Shown here piece after piece: positions 62,901-64,000 of a DNA stretch of 64,000 nt; positions within the stretch are counted from its first letter, which is position 1; the number at the start of each line of letters is the position of its first letter. The DNA lies in the NCBI RefSeq assembly GCF_000828855.1, contig NZ_AP014631.1, forward strand, positions 310,001 to 374,000, written 5' to 3'. The position numbers and the translations under genes are program-made. The notes under the pieces are model-generated. The model ran no database searches. It was given only the letters and a program-made list of their open reading frames with translations, and was not told the origin of the DNA. Source of the stretch: Metamycoplasma canadense. GTDB taxonomy: Bacteria > Bacillota_I > Bacilli_A > Mycoplasmatales > Metamycoplasmataceae.

Positions 62901-64000
62901 AATTTTAACTAGAGTTCCAGAATCAATAGCTACAACTAATGATAAAACGATTAATCAAATGAAATTATTGATTAATGAAATTATTATTGCTGAAGAAATT
63001 CCGACTATAGATAAGTTTCAAAATAAAATTAATGAACTTAATCAAAGAAAACAAGATTTAGAAATTTCATATAATAAAGATAAATTAGAAACTTTAACAC
63101 GTAATTTAGAAACTAAAAAGTATAATCTTGATGATGATAAAACTGATGCTACAAAGCTTCAATTTGATAAAGCTATTGAAGATATTACACATTATGCAAA
63201 AGAAAAACTAAATTCAGAATCATTAGTTGACTTACAAAATACTAGAACCTTAGTTTTAAAACAAAATGAGTTAATTGATACTTTGAATAAAGCGATTAGT
63301 GAAAAAGAAGCAATAAATTCTGATACCGGATTGAAAGAAGAAATTAAAGGTAAAAATGTTGCTGATTTAGATGAAATTATTAAAAATAATATGCCTAATT
63401 TGACATCCGAGCCAATTGATTCAACACAGTTGATCGAAACTAAGATTTCAAATGTAAAAAATGCTATTAAAGAATCAAAAGAAAAGCATGAACTATCAAA
63501 ATTAATAGAAAGTGATCTTAAATTAATTCTTAATGATAAAGAAAAAGTTAATAAAGCTCTTGCAACTGTTAATGCTGAGTTAGAAAAGCAAATTGCTAAT
63601 AATGAAGCTATAATAAATGCAAAATTAGGAACATATTCGGAAGATACAATAAAACAAGCTAAAAAATCTTTAGAACAAGCTATTAAAAAAATGAAAGATG
63701 AAAAAGCTAGATTATTAAAAGAGTTTGACGAAGTTAAAATAGCAACTGATGATATTCTTAGAACTATAGAAGAAAGAGTTGCATCAGATTTAGAAAATAA
63801 TAATCAATTTAAATTTGAAAACTTTGACAAAGTAAAAAAAGAGTATCAAGCTTTATTGGAAAATTCATTAGGAGCTAATATTGAAGATTTAAAACAAAAA
63901 CAACTTGAATTAAAACAAGCATATCAAAAAGATAGAGCTTTCAATGCTGCTATTAAATATAAAAAATTTATTGAGGACGAAATAACATCAAAAACTACTA
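59971..64000 (+). CDS. Second giant coiled-coil surface protein, cut by the window edge
   Basis: At least 1,343 residues, running off the right edge. It starts one base after the previous stop with AAGGAGG (59954-59960) upstream. The N-terminus has a membrane helix (about 5-27, ILSLLEVGVVTTGAIAAW) and no lipobox. The rest is helical, Lys/Glu/Asn/Ile-rich, with TGA-Trp only rarely and no cysteine. There are recurrent segments of 60-90 residues with the pattern helix, turn with Thr or Pro, helix (for example around ESEKPGLTKEKKLELLNEA). It is similar in build to the first giant protein and probably has a similar place at the cell surface. I do not recognise a family. Confidence 0.85.

Noticed and set aside
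51021-64000. Gliding machinery like that of M. mobile
   Set aside because: Gene sizes, order and visible motifs do not match Gli123, Gli349 and Gli521 as I know them, and the M. hominis group is not known to glide.

Overview
The window comes from a mollicute of the Mycoplasma hominis cluster (Metamycoplasma). The DNA is very AT-rich, TGA is read as tryptophan in almost every long gene (engB even has it as its second codon), surface proteins carry short lipobox signals, and the 16S rRNA closely matches my memory of the M. hominis group. The 23S rRNA carries A2057 and U2610 (E. coli numbering), the pair described for intrinsic erythromycin resistance in M. hominis. The species itself I cannot name.

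Layout. 1-4533 (minus): parE, cut by the left edge, then thiI and an EzrA-like coiled-coil gene. 4624-5652: rpmG-secE-nusG. 5739-6284: a coiled-coil lipoprotein. 6382-8823: a fused tsaE-tsaB gene, tsaD and engB. 8951-14222: gdpP, rplI, dnaB and a YitT-type membrane protein. 14394-20177: mnmA, alaS, ruvX, a DUF1292-like gene, a methyltransferase-like membrane protein and greA, an order that recalls Bacillus. 20366-25250: a 16S-23S operon with RNase III-type processing stems and boxA elements but no spacer tRNA and no 5S. 25330-25884 (minus): a dCMP deaminase, followed by about 860 bases that are nearly empty. 26745-35773: oppABCDF, with a huge insert in OppF. 35897-42771: a small membrane protein, tpiA, ribF/HAD/truB on the minus strand, a gamma-glutamylcyclotransferase-like gene and uvrC. 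42798-44527 (minus): an S41 peptidase lipoprotein whose signal peptide is frameshifted at a T8 tract. 44646-44976: three tRNAs. 45100-50884: azoreductase, rplK-rplA, eno (minus), a DUF3196-like gene and tig. 51021-64000: an operon of a small membrane protein and two giant N-anchored coiled-coil proteins, the second running off the right edge.

Most of the window is core information processing: translation, tRNA modification (ThiI, MnmA, TruB, the Tsa t6A enzymes), replication (ParE, DnaB), transcription (NusG, GreA), repair (UvrC, RuvX), protein export and folding (SecE, Tig) and a little glycolysis (TpiA, Eno). The accessory part is the cell surface: the peptide importer, the two lipoproteins and the giant operon.

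The less ordinary signals are the giant operon with a (TAA)7 tract between its -10 box and ribosome binding site and a frameshift inside the first giant gene; the T8-tract frameshift in the S41 lipoprotein signal; the TsaE-TsaB fusion; a set of six genes whose -10 box lies 6-8 bases before the ATG (probably leaderless); stop codons buried in terminator hairpins; and a tRNA-Gly with C at position 55. No insertion sequence, phage, CRISPR array or defence locus was seen.
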